DNA from: Desulfobulbaceae bacterium UBA2273
GTDB lineage: Bacteria; Desulfobacterota; Desulfobulbia; Desulfobulbales; Desulfurivibrionaceae
Length of the DNA: 64,000 nucleotides
Assembly: GCA_002347095.1 (NCBI GenBank)
Contig: DDWZ01000023.1
Location: 62,001 to 126,000 of the forward strand
Direction of reading: 5' to 3'
Shown: one piece after another, positions 35,210-43,202 of the stretch
Position numbering within the stretch: the first letter of the stretch is position 1
Layout of the letters: each line of letters opens with the position of its first letter
Translations under genes and position numbers: made by a program
Notes under the pieces: generated by a model
Seen by the model: only the letters and a program-made list of their open reading frames with translations
Told to the model about the DNA's origin: nothing
The model's database searches: none

Positions 35210-36283
35210 ATGTCGTTACCCACCCTGCAGGATGGACTGCTCCACTGGTTTGCCAAAAATGGCCGCGATCTCCCTTGGCGGAAAACCTATCTCCCCTACC
35301 ACATCTGGATTTCAGAGATTATGCTGCAGCAGACCCAGATGGATCGGGTGGTTGCCTACTTCACCCGCTGGCTCGAATATTTTCCCGACATTGCCGCCCT
35401 GGCGGAGGCGAAAGAGCAGGAGGTCCTGCGGCTGTGGGAAGGTTTGGGCTACTACTCCCGGGCCAAGAACCTCCACAAGACCGCCGAGCTGCTCTGCCTG
35501 AGGCACGGCTCCGCCCTGCCGGAAGACCACGCGGCCCTGCTCCAGCTTCCCGGCATTGGCCGCTATACCGCCGGGGCCATCATGAGCCTCGCCTTCAACC
35601 GGAGCCACCCCATCGTGGACGCCAATGTGGAGCGCCTTTTTTCCCGGCTTTTCAACCTGAACGTCCCGGTCAAGGAAAAAGAGGCCCACAACTTCATCTG
35701 GCAGAAGGCCGCCGAGCTTATCCCCGAGGGCAAGGCGCGGTATTTCAATCAGGCGCTCATGGAACTGGGCGCCTTGGTCTGTCTGCCCCGCTCTCCCCGG
35801 TGCGATGCCTGCCCGATCCACGCTCACTGCGAGGCCTTTGCCCAAGGAGTAGCGAAGGAGAGACCGGTTGCGGGCAAGGCGCGGGAGATCATCCCCATCA
35901 CCATGGCAAGCGGGATACTCCAGCATCAGGGAAAGATTTACATCCAAAAACGGATGCCCGATGATGTCTGGCCCAATCTTTGGGAATTCCCCGGCGGAGG
36001 CATACACGAGGACGAAACGCCGGAACAGGCGCTGGTGCGGGAATATCGGGAGGAAACAGGCTTTGCCATCCAAGGGCTTAAAAAAATCGCCACCATCACC
36101 CACAGCTTCACCAAATACCGGGTCACGCTGCACTGCTACCACTGCCGCCTGCGGGGCAATGGTAGCACGCCGGTCCTCCACGCCGCCCAGGAATTCCGCT
36201 GGGTAACCCCGGAGGAACTTGAGAATTTCGCCTTTCCCTCCCCCCACCGCCGCTTGATCAATCGCCTGGCGGGAGAACTATGA
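35210..36283 (+). CDS. mutY: A/G-specific adenine glycosylase MutY
   Basis: A 357-residue DNA repair enzyme removing adenine opposite 8-oxoguanine. It has SEIMLQQTQ (catalytic Glu), the helix-hairpin-helix LPGIGRYTAGAI, DANVERLFSRLF (catalytic Asp), the [4Fe-4S] motif C-x6-C-x2-C-x5-C (CLPRSPRCDACPIHAHC) and a C-terminal NUDIX-like recognition domain (GGGIHEDETPEQALVREYREETG). ATG at 35210 follows the SNF2 gene by 11 bases. Confidence 0.96.
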   Translation: MSLPTLQDGLLHWFAKNGRDLPWRKTYLPYHIWISEIMLQQTQMDRVVAYFTRWLEYFPDIAALAEAKEQEVLRLWEGLGYYSRAKNLHKTAELLCLRHGSALPEDHAALLQLPGIGRYTAGAIMSLAFNRSHPIVDANVERLFSRLFNLNVPVKEKEAHNFIWQKAAELIPEGKARYFNQALMELGALVCLPRSPRCDACPIHAHCEAFAQGVAKERPVAGKAREIIPITMASGILQHQGKIYIQKRMPDDVWPNLWEFPGGGIHEDETPEQALVREYREETGFAIQGLKKIATITHSFTKYRVTLHCYHCRLRGNGSTPVLHAAQEFRWVTPEELENFAFPSPHRRLINRLAGEL

Positions 36284-36374
36284 AAAAACGCCTTGCCTGT
36301 ACTTTCCAGGCCTTCCTTGTTACTATACTATTACACAGAGGCAGGGGTTGAATCTTTCAGAAAGGGAGGAAACA

Positions 36375-37190
36375 ATGCGCCAACGGATGATCCGCGTGCT
36401 GATTTATATGGCCATTCTGCTGCTCATGGCCAACATCAGTCCGGTCATCGATTCCTTCATGCATCCGGAAATCCCCTATTTTGATCCCGAGCATCTCCTG
36501 GTCGGGGGGATAACCGCGGGCATCACCGCTCTTTTGCTCAGCCTGCTGATCTCCCACGCCAATCGCATGGCATCCGTCGCCCATGAACTGAGCATCCTCA
36601 ACAAGAAGCTCCGCGAGCAGTCCAGCCGGGACAGCCTGACCGGCCTGTACAACCACCGATACTTCCAGGAAATGCTTCGCCATGAGTTTCTCCTGGCCCA
36701 ACGCCACCGGACGGAACTGTCCTGCATGATGCTCGACCTCGACCTTTTCAAGGAGGTCAACGACACCTGCGGCCATCCCTTTGGCGATCTGGTCCTGAAG
36801 GCAACGGCGGAACAGATTCTCCACGAAGCCCGCGCCACCGACACCGTGACGCGTTATGGGGGAGAGGAGTTCGCCGTCCTCCTGCCCAACACGGATCTGG
36901 AAGGCGCCATGCGCATTGCCGAACGTATCCGCGCCCGGGCTGAGGTCTATACCCATCAGGATAAGGACGTTGCCATGCGGGTCACCATCAGCATCGGCCT
37001 GGCTTCGAACCGGGCCCACTCCCCGAAAAAACCGGAAGAACTGCTGGCCTTTGCCGACCAGGCCCTTTACCGGGCCAAGAAGGCAGGCCGCAACAAGGTG
37101 GTTGCCTACTCCGAGCTAGCCGCGACAAAGCACTCTGACTCCTGCGGCCTCGCACGGGAGAATTTTACCGAAAAGCCGCAAGCCCCGTAA
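36375..37190 (+). CDS. membrane diguanylate cyclase (GGDEF)
   Basis: A 271-residue protein: two N-terminal membrane helices (VLIYMAILLLMANI and LLVGGITAGITALLLSLLI) with a ~25-residue loop, a short coiled coil, and a GGDEF domain with DLDLFKEVNDTCGH and YGGEEF. An inhibitory site RATD lies five residues before GGEEF. All residues for c-di-GMP synthesis are present. ATG at 36375 has AGGGAGG. The next gene is another diguanylate cyclase. Confidence 0.93.
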   Translation: MRQRMIRVLIYMAILLLMANISPVIDSFMHPEIPYFDPEHLLVGGITAGITALLLSLLISHANRMASVAHELSILNKKLREQSSRDSLTGLYNHRYFQEMLRHEFLLAQRHRTELSCMMLDLDLFKEVNDTCGHPFGDLVLKATAEQILHEARATDTVTRYGGEEFAVLLPNTDLEGAMRIAERIRARAEVYTHQDKDVAMRVTISIGLASNRAHSPKKPEELLAFADQALYRAKKAGRNKVVAYSELAATKHSDSCGLARENFTEKPQAP

Positions 37191-37242
37191 CTTTTCGATA
37201 TTTCGGTGAAAATCGCACCACTTTTTTGAATAAAGACAAAAC

Positions 37243-38499
37243 ATGACACTCCAAAATTCAGATTACAAATCCCCCTGGAAGCGATTTGCCGTCAATATCA
37301 GCATGGTGATCCTGCTGTTCATTTCCTCACTCTTCACGGGCATTTACCTCAACCACCAGAAGACCATCGAAAAAGAACTCACGAGCCGAGCCCAGGCGCT
37401 TTTCAACAGCCTGGTCATTGCCCGTAAATGGAATGCACTGCACGGCGGCGTTTATGTCGAAAAAGTGCCGGGCATGCAATCCAACCCCTACCTTGAAAAC
37501 CCGGACATCACAGCCAGCAACGGCAAGACCTACACCAAAAAAAACCCAGCCCTGATGACCAGGGAAATCTCGGAAATCGCCGACCGTGAAGGCGCGTTCC
37601 AGTTCCACATCACCAGCCTCAAACCGCTCAATCCCAATAATATTCCAGACCCCTTTGAACTGCAGGCGCTGCTGAGTTTTTCCCAGGGGAAAACCGAGGC
37701 CATCGGCAAGGAAAAAATTGGTGAGGCCACCTATTACCGGTACATGGCCCCGCTTTTCGTTGAAAAACCCTGCCTCACCTGCCATGCCGGGCAAGGATAT
37801 CAGCTTGGCGATGTGCGCGGCGGCATCAGCGTCCGCTTCAACATTAACGACATGATGCGCGCTCAGATGCTGCACAGGCTGCTCCTTGGCCTGCTGTTCA
37901 CGGGAACACTGATCTCGTTTATGGGGATCGTCCATCGTCTGGTGGGCGCACTCAAAAGAAAGCTGGTGGCCGCGGAAAACCTCATCCGGGAGATGGCGAT
38001 CACCGATGACCTGACCAAACTCAAGAACCGCCGTTTCCTGCATGACCGTCTCAAGGAGGAACTCGAGCGTACCACCCGTTACCGCCATCCCCTTGCCTGT
38101 ATCTTTTTTGATGCAGACCATTTCAAAATGGTTAATGACAGTTACGGTCATGAAGCTGGCGATGCGGTGCTGAAAACGATCAGCGCCACGGCCCAGGAGC
38201 AATGCCGCCAGACCGACACCCTCGGTCGTTACGGCGGAGAAGAATTCCTCATGCTTTTGCCGGAAACCAACTTGGAACAAGCCTGCGCCCTGGCGGAACG
38301 CTTACGGCAAGCCATCGAGGGCCAGGTCAGCATCGCTGACCAGCATCATATCCGGATCACCGCCACCTTCGGCGTGGCGTGCTATTCCCCGGAGACCACC
38401 GCAGATCAACCCAGCCTGTCCGACTTTATCAAGCAGGCAGACACCGCCATGCTCGAGGCCAAAAAAGCCGGGCGCAATCGCGTCGGCATCGCGTCCTGA
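37243..38499 (+). CDS. diguanylate cyclase with periplasmic heme-binding DUF3365 sensor domain
   Basis: A 418-residue protein. A membrane helix (18-33) leads to a periplasmic DUF3365 (Tll0287-like) domain of about 170 residues with a c-type heme motif CLTCH (177-181), then a second membrane helix (about 211-228) and a cytoplasmic GGDEF domain with DADHFKMVNDSYGH and YGGEEF plus the inhibitory site RQTD. The heme domain suggests redox, NO or oxygen sensing that controls c-di-GMP synthesis. It is 52 bases after the previous cyclase gene. Active-site residues are intact. Confidence 0.92.
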   Translation: MTLQNSDYKSPWKRFAVNISMVILLFISSLFTGIYLNHQKTIEKELTSRAQALFNSLVIARKWNALHGGVYVEKVPGMQSNPYLENPDITASNGKTYTKKNPALMTREISEIADREGAFQFHITSLKPLNPNNIPDPFELQALLSFSQGKTEAIGKEKIGEATYYRYMAPLFVEKPCLTCHAGQGYQLGDVRGGISVRFNINDMMRAQMLHRLLLGLLFTGTLISFMGIVHRLVGALKRKLVAAENLIREMAITDDLTKLKNRRFLHDRLKEELERTTRYRHPLACIFFDADHFKMVNDSYGHEAGDAVLKTISATAQEQCRQTDTLGRYGGEEFLMLLPETNLEQACALAERLRQAIEGQVSIADQHHIRITATFGVACYSPETTADQPSLSDFIKQADTAMLEAKKAGRNRVGIAS

Positions 38500-38603
38500 A
38501 TCAATTTGCCAGGAAAAATACAGAGTCCCCCGTATTGCCTGGCCGAACCGTTCGTCGTAAAATCCCTCGAAGATCAATTCGTTCAAGGGATGACACGTTC
38601 ACC

Positions 38604-39329
38604 ATGAAAAAAACACCCTCCGTTCCCGGCTGGCTGGACATCGGCGCGGGTTATGAATCATCCGCCGCAAGCGAGCGTATCGAGCGGACTCTCGCATGGC
38701 TGGTGACGGAACATCTCCCGATCTTTCTTGCCGGCACAGGATACCAGTCCGGGCCCGCCATCCTGATCGGCGCCAACGACCAGGAATTGCTCATCGATAA
38801 ACCGCGGGATTGGTCCCCATGCCCGAAGATCCGCATTATTTTCAAGGACAAAGCCAGACTCACCAACCATTTTGACGTACGAATCCTGTCGGAATCCCTG
38901 GATACTCTGCGATCTTCCCGCCCGAAGGAGATGTTCCGCCTGCAGCGTCGGGCCCGTTACCGGGTCGATGTCCCGCACGGCTGCCATGTTTCCTTCCGCA
39001 GCGACAACACGCTGCACACCGGCCTCATCTTGAAAAATATCAGCGCCACGGGCATGCTCTTTTTTTCAAAAAAACCGATGAGTTTGTCGCGAAACACCAT
39101 CCAGGACATAGCCCTATCGATTCCAGCCCGAGAAGAAGAGAATATCCTCACGGGTTGGCAGCAGAAAAAAATATCCCAGGGAGACGTTGTTCGAACCTAC
39201 CATGACCGGCAGGGGGGTATTGTTTGTTACGGCGTTGCCTTCCGGAGCAAACGGAAGGAAGAAGATGAATTGACCCGATACATCCGGCAGCGCGAGCGGG
39301 AATTGATTCTCAAGGGGTTGCGGGTCTGA
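38604..39329 (+). CDS. PilZ-domain c-di-GMP-binding protein
   Basis: A 241-residue protein. An N-terminal YcgR-like domain (residues 1-110) is followed by a PilZ domain with the RxxxR motif in RARYR (about 119-123) and NISATGM, the second c-di-GMP contact motif. It therefore should bind c-di-GMP made by the cyclases upstream. The start is the first ATG after the upstream gene (38604), with AAGGGA before it. It is convergent with the kinase that follows (gap 6 bases). Confidence 0.87.
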   Translation: MKKTPSVPGWLDIGAGYESSAASERIERTLAWLVTEHLPIFLAGTGYQSGPAILIGANDQELLIDKPRDWSPCPKIRIIFKDKARLTNHFDVRILSESLDTLRSSRPKEMFRLQRRARYRVDVPHGCHVSFRSDNTLHTGLILKNISATGMLFFSKKPMSLSRNTIQDIALSIPAREEENILTGWQQKKISQGDVVRTYHDRQGGIVCYGVAFRSKRKEEDELTRYIRQRERELILKGLRV

Positions 39330-39335
39330 GGCAGG

Positions 39336-40415
39336 TCATTCCTTGCTGCGGCGGAAGCCGATGGTGGCGACGGTACCCTTGCCTTCCTTGCTGTCCAACT
39401 GAAATGAACAGCCGGGGTGATCCTCGATAATCCTTTTGGAAATGCAGAGGCCCAGGCCGGTCCCCTGCTCTTTTGTCGTGAAAAAAGGCAGGAATATCCT
39501 TTTTTTGAGCTCCTCGGGGATCCCCTCCCCGGTGTCCGTCACCTCAACCTCCACCAGATCCTCCTGCACCCTGGTGCTGATCACGATCTCCCCTCCGGGG
39601 GGGGTCGCTTCAATCGCATTCTTCACAAGGTTCACCAGCACCTGTTTCATCTTCTCCCTGTCCACTTCGACCACGACATCGCTGGAGGATGCCAGCCGGA
39701 TATCAACCCCTTTGCCGCCGGAATAGGAATGCGCCAGGGTAACAACCTCGGTCAGGAGCTCGTTCAGGGAAACTCCGGCAAGATTGAGCTGCGGGGGCCG
39801 GTACAACTCTTTCAGCCCGGCAAGCAGGTGTTCCAGGCGGGTGACCTCATCCACGATGATGGTCAATTTGGCCCGGTCTTTCTCCTCGGTTGCTTTTTTC
39901 AAAAGCTGCCGGGCAAACCCGCCAATCATGATCAGGGGATTTTTTATTTCATGGTTGATCTCGGCCACGGTCTGCCCCAGCGCGGCCAGCCGCTCATTCT
40001 GGGCAAGACGATCCTCCAGAACCTTGGTGTCCGAGAGATCCCTGACCAGCCCGGTAAAATAGCGCTGCCCCTCAATGTTCGCCACGGAAAAAGAGATGGT
40101 GGCGGGAAAGGTTTCCCCGTTTTTACGGGCCACCACCAGTTCCGTCTCATGCCCGATCAAGGTTGCCTGCCCGGTGCCGACATACCGGGCCACGGCCAGC
40201 TCATGTCCGGCCCTGCACATGGTGGTGAGGATTTTCCCCAGATCGTGACCGACAATCTCCCTCCGGTCATACCCGAACATCCTCTCCGCCGCCCTGTTGA
40301 AAAAGATCACCGTGGAGCTTTCATCAATGGTGACGAAAGCCTCGTTGGTGTTTTCAACCGCGTTTTTGAGAATGATAAACTGTTTCTGCGTCTCCGCCGG
40401 TGTTTCCTCAGTCAT
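39336..40415 (-). CDS. PAS-domain sensor histidine kinase, NtrB-like
   Basis: A 359-residue cytoplasmic kinase: a PAS domain (about 12-135), a HisKA domain with AEINHEIKNPLIMIGGFARQ (phospho-acceptor His), and a HATPase with VKNAIEATPPGGE, DTGEGI and GTGLGLCISKRI. No membrane segment. The HEIKNPL box and compact form resemble NtrB-type kinases. No regulator is adjacent; the nearest is the REC-GGDEF gene 370 bases upstream on the same strand. Confidence 0.9.
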   Translation of the reverse strand: MTEETPAETQKQFIILKNAVENTNEAFVTIDESSTVIFFNRAAERMFGYDRREIVGHDLGKILTTMCRAGHELAVARYVGTGQATLIGHETELVVARKNGETFPATISFSVANIEGQRYFTGLVRDLSDTKVLEDRLAQNERLAALGQTVAEINHEIKNPLIMIGGFARQLLKKATEEKDRAKLTIIVDEVTRLEHLLAGLKELYRPPQLNLAGVSLNELLTEVVTLAHSYSGGKGVDIRLASSSDVVVEVDREKMKQVLVNLVKNAIEATPPGGEIVISTRVQEDLVEVEVTDTGEGIPEELKKRIFLPFFTTKEQGTGLGLCISKRIIEDHPGCSFQLDSKEGKGTVATIGFRRSKE

Positions 40416-40533
40416 ACCCCCACCAGATCATGGCCCACGAAAAGCTTGCCCGATGCTGCCCCTGCCGCATATCTAAATTATGTTCCCAGATCAAGGGTAA
40501 CGCGGAAACCCTGACCTCGATCATGCTCAAAAA

Positions 40534-40752
40534 TTATTCCTTTACCGCTATTCCTTTTTTCTTCAAATCGCTGACAATGGCCCGGATCTGGCTCTCGTTG
40601 CAATCATCAATCCGATACACGTTCTTCATCCCATCCAGAAAATAGAGGGTCAACTGATTCCCGCCGCTCAACTCGGCGCTGCGGATGTGATTCGTGTCGA
40701 GCCAAGGCTTCAGTTCTTCCATAAAATCATGCAGGCTGCACTGTTTCATCAT
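40534..40752 (-). CDS. small hypothetical protein (72 aa)
   Basis: A 72-residue soluble protein starting MMKQCSLHDFMEELKPWLD, with LYFLDGMKNVYRIDDCNESQI and a KKKG-rich end. A clear AGGAGG precedes the double ATG (40752 or 40749), which supports it being a gene. It lies 30 bases after the REC-GGDEF gene on the same strand, so it is probably cotranscribed. I do not recognise the family. Confidence 0.68.
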   Translation of the reverse strand: MMKQCSLHDFMEELKPWLDTNHIRSAELSGGNQLTLYFLDGMKNVYRIDDCNESQIRAIVSDLKKKGIAVKE

Positions 40753-40782
40753 GATCCTCCTCCCACCAATAGGTATCAGAAA

Positions 40783-41778
40783 TTACTGACAATCAAGAGC
40801 CACCTTGATCCGGTTGCCCCCGTCCCCCTTGGCCAGATAGAGCGCTCCCTCCGCCGCAGCTATCAGCCCCTGCATATCCGAGCCTCGACACGGCTCGGCG
40901 GTTGCAAGGCCGACGCTCAGCGTCAGGGTCTCCCCGGCTGTTTGCGCGGCGCCGTCCCCGCCCTCCAAGGCGGCCATATACGCCATAAACTCGTGGACCA
41001 CGGTCATGGCTCCACCATTTGGGGTATTGGGGAGAATGGCGGCAAACTCCTCCTCGCCATAGCGGACCACGGTGTCCCCCGCCCGTTTGAGAACACAACT
41101 CAGGGCATCAGCCACCTTGCGCAGCCATTCATCGCCCTTGTCCCGGCCATGGGTTTCGCTAAATCGTTTAAAATCATCGAGGCCCACCATGAACAGCGAA
41201 AGGGGAACCACCTCCCGCCGGGCGCGATTCCATTCCCTGCCCAGGATTTCATCAAAATAACGACGATTGCCCACCTCGGTAAGACTGTCTCGCGGCACCA
41301 TGTGCATCAGGCGGCGGTTCAGCAGGTCGAGTTGCGTGGTGAGCTCGACCAGCTCCAGCTCCCGCGCCTTGCGCCGATCGGTTTCATGCTTCAGCTTCAG
41401 GGCGGCACGCACCCTGGCCAGCAGCTCTATCTCCTTTACCGGCTTGATGATATAGTCGGTCGCTCCCATGGCGAAGGCCTGGGCGAGCGCCTCATCATCA
41501 TCGCGAACCGTGACCATGATCACCGGAATATCCCGCAGCCCATCCTGCGCCTTTATCCGTTGGCAGGTTTCTATGCCATCCATGCCCGGCATCATGACGT
41601 CCATGAGGATGAGATCGACTCTTTTCTCCTCGACCGCCCCCTTTTCCGTGGCCGCGAGCATTTCCAGGGCTTCCTGACCGCTTCGGACACAATAAATATC
41701 CGCATACCCCTCCTGCCGGAGCATCTCCTCGAGCAGCATCAGGTTTACCGGGATATCATCAACAATAAGGATTGCCAT
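40783..41778 (-). CDS. response regulator with degenerate GGDEF domain
   Basis: A 331-residue protein: a receiver domain (VDDIPVN, phospho-acceptor Asp60 in LILMDVMMPGMDG, Lys in IIKPVKE) and a GGDEF domain. The signature is GEEEF (241-245) rather than GG(D/E)EF, and the nucleotide contact motif is DDFKRFSETHGRDKGD, with Ser in place of the usual Asn. The inhibitory-site motif RAGD is kept five residues before GEEEF. It could be a c-di-GMP-binding output rather than a synthase. Confidence 0.88.
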   Translation of the reverse strand: MAILIVDDIPVNLMLLEEMLRQEGYADIYCVRSGQEALEMLAATEKGAVEEKRVDLILMDVMMPGMDGIETCQRIKAQDGLRDIPVIMVTVRDDDEALAQAFAMGATDYIIKPVKEIELLARVRAALKLKHETDRRKARELELVELTTQLDLLNRRLMHMVPRDSLTEVGNRRYFDEILGREWNRARREVVPLSLFMVGLDDFKRFSETHGRDKGDEWLRKVADALSCVLKRAGDTVVRYGEEEFAAILPNTPNGGAMTVVHEFMAYMAALEGGDGAAQTAGETLTLSVGLATAEPCRGSDMQGLIAAAEGALYLAKGDGGNRIKVALDCQ

Positions 41779-41800
41779 TTTCGCCTCTATACTTTAAGCC

Positions 41801-41837
41801 AAGAACCGCGGACAGCCATCACTGATCCGCGGTTCTT
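41801..41837. repeat. perfect 12-base inverted repeat in a divergent intergenic region
   Basis: AAGAACCGCGGA (41801-41812) and TCCGCGGTTCTT (41826-41837) with a 13-base loop, 23 bases upstream of the REC-GGDEF start and about 95 bases upstream of the NUDIX start. It could be an operator or an mRNA leader hairpin. There is no T-run that would make it a strong terminator. Confidence 0.6.
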
Positions 41838-41932
41838 TCCCTGCCTGGAATCATGGTATAGAATCATAGCGGATTTTGAAAGAAACAAATATTTTTCTCA
41901 ACCTTTCAGCTCTCCCCGACAACAGGACGGTC

Positions 41933-42421
41933 ATGCCCTACACCCCCATCATCGGCACCCTTGGCTACATTCTTTCTCCGGACCGGACCCAGACCCTTCT
42001 TGTCCACCGCAATGCCCGCCCAACCGACGCCCATTTGGGCAAGTACAACGGCCTGGGCGGAAAAATGCGCCCCGACGAGGATGTCCTCACCTGCATCACG
42101 AGAGAGATCAAGGAAGAAGCCGGGATCGACTGCGAGGAAATCCTGTTGCGCGGGACCATCAACTGGCCCGGCTTCGGACCGCACGGGGAAGATTGGCTGG
42201 GATTTATCTTCCGGATCGACCGCTTCCACGGCACCCCCTTCCCGGAAAATGAAGAAGGGGCGCTTGCCTGGCACCCCATCGATCATCTGCATCTCCTGCC
42301 GATGTGGGAAGGAGACCGGTATTTTCTACCCCTGGTGTTTGATTCCGACCCCCGCATCTTTCATGGCCACCTTCCATATAAAAACGGCCGGCCGCTGAGC
42401 TGGAACTTCACCAGGATCTGA
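41933..42421 (+). CDS. NUDIX hydrolase, 8-oxo-dGTP diphosphatase-like
   Basis: A 162-residue NUDIX protein with the box starting GGKMRPDEDVLTCITREIKEEAGI, matching GX5EX7REUXEEXGU except for minor changes, and LVHRNARPTDAHLGKYNGL before it, as in MTH1/MutT-like enzymes for oxidised purine nucleotides. ATG at 41933 was taken because family homology begins at IGTLGYIL; a TTG further up is possible but less likely. It is convergent with the cytochrome gene. Confidence 0.85.
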   Translation: MPYTPIIGTLGYILSPDRTQTLLVHRNARPTDAHLGKYNGLGGKMRPDEDVLTCITREIKEEAGIDCEEILLRGTINWPGFGPHGEDWLGFIFRIDRFHGTPFPENEEGALAWHPIDHLHLLPMWEGDRYFLPLVFDSDPRIFHGHLPYKNGRPLSWNFTRI

Positions 42422-42428
42422 CGGTATC

Positions 42429-42445
42429 GCTCCCGGACCGGGAGC
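42429..42445. terminator. short GC-rich hairpin between convergent genes
   Basis: GCTCCCGG and CCGGGAGC around one central base, in the 36-base gap after the NUDIX gene. No T-run, so at best a weak terminator or mRNA end structure. Confidence 0.3.
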
Positions 42446-42457
42446 AGTCTGGGCTTA

Positions 42458-42859
42458 TCAGCCACAGCTTTTGTTGGAGCGGGGATCCCAGGTGTCATAT
42501 GCCTTGCTGTACAGGTAATCGTTGATAGCCAACAGCTCTGCCTGCGATAACTTGGCCCAGGAGCCATCCTTGGCGCATTGCACATTTTTCTTGTAAAAAA
42601 CCGTATTCCATCCCCGCATGGTCCTGGAATCAGTATCCAGGAACCTGGCGCCCTTGTCATTGCCCCTAAAATGGCAACTCTTGCAGTTGCTTTGATAGAG
42701 CTTATACCCGTCCCAGGTGTTCTTGAACTCCATGGCCCGGCTGGACTGGGTCACAGGGTCAAAACGGTAGGTTGTTTCTCCGGCAAAAGCCACTCCCTGC
42801 GACAACAACACCAGGCATGCCGCCATCGCCGCCATGACCACGCTCTTTCGCTGCTGCAT
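42458..42859 (-). CDS. periplasmic monoheme cytochrome c
   Basis: A 133-residue protein with a Sec signal peptide (cleavage after AFA near residue 26), one heme motif CKSCH near 59-63 and a C-terminal pair of cysteines (QCAKD and the final SCG). Met ligands are not obvious. It fits the class I-like small cytochromes that shuttle electrons in the periplasm. The partner is unknown; the octaheme cytochrome at 1355-2797 is far away. Start chosen from the signal peptide. Confidence 0.85.
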   Translation of the reverse strand: MQQRKSVVMAAMAACLVLLSQGVAFAGETTYRFDPVTQSSRAMEFKNTWDGYKLYQSNCKSCHFRGNDKGARFLDTDSRTMRGWNTVFYKKNVQCAKDGSWAKLSQAELLAINDYLYSKAYDTWDPRSNKSCG

Positions 42860-43202
42860 CCCACCACCTCCTGCGTTAGGCTTGAAACAACCCGGACAAC
42901 ACGCGATGCCATGTATTCATCGCCCTGCCCCTTGATCAACCATCATCTTGAATGGCCGGCCACATACTATGCAAAAAATTATACCGCAATGTGGCACAAT
43001 CCGCTAAAAAATATTTTTCCGCCCGTCACCTCTTTGCCACTGCCTTTCCCCTTTTACAGCTTTCGTGAGCTGAAAATCCCATTAACCCGCTGATAAAACA
43101 CGACAAAGATATTGTTTTTGCCTTGTTTTTCATGTTTATAGTAAATGAATCATATCTGTCCTCTTCCGGACCACGAAACACAAGGCCGATATCCATGCCG
43201 CC
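42860..43202. other. divergent intergenic region between the cytochrome c and hybrid kinase genes
   Basis: These 343 bases contain no gene. The part next to the kinase gene is AT-rich (GATATTGTTTTTGCC, TTTATAGTAAATG near 43110-43148) and likely holds its promoter, but no pair of boxes has good spacing. AGCTTTCGTGAGCT at about 43060-43073 is a small palindrome. Confidence 0.4.
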
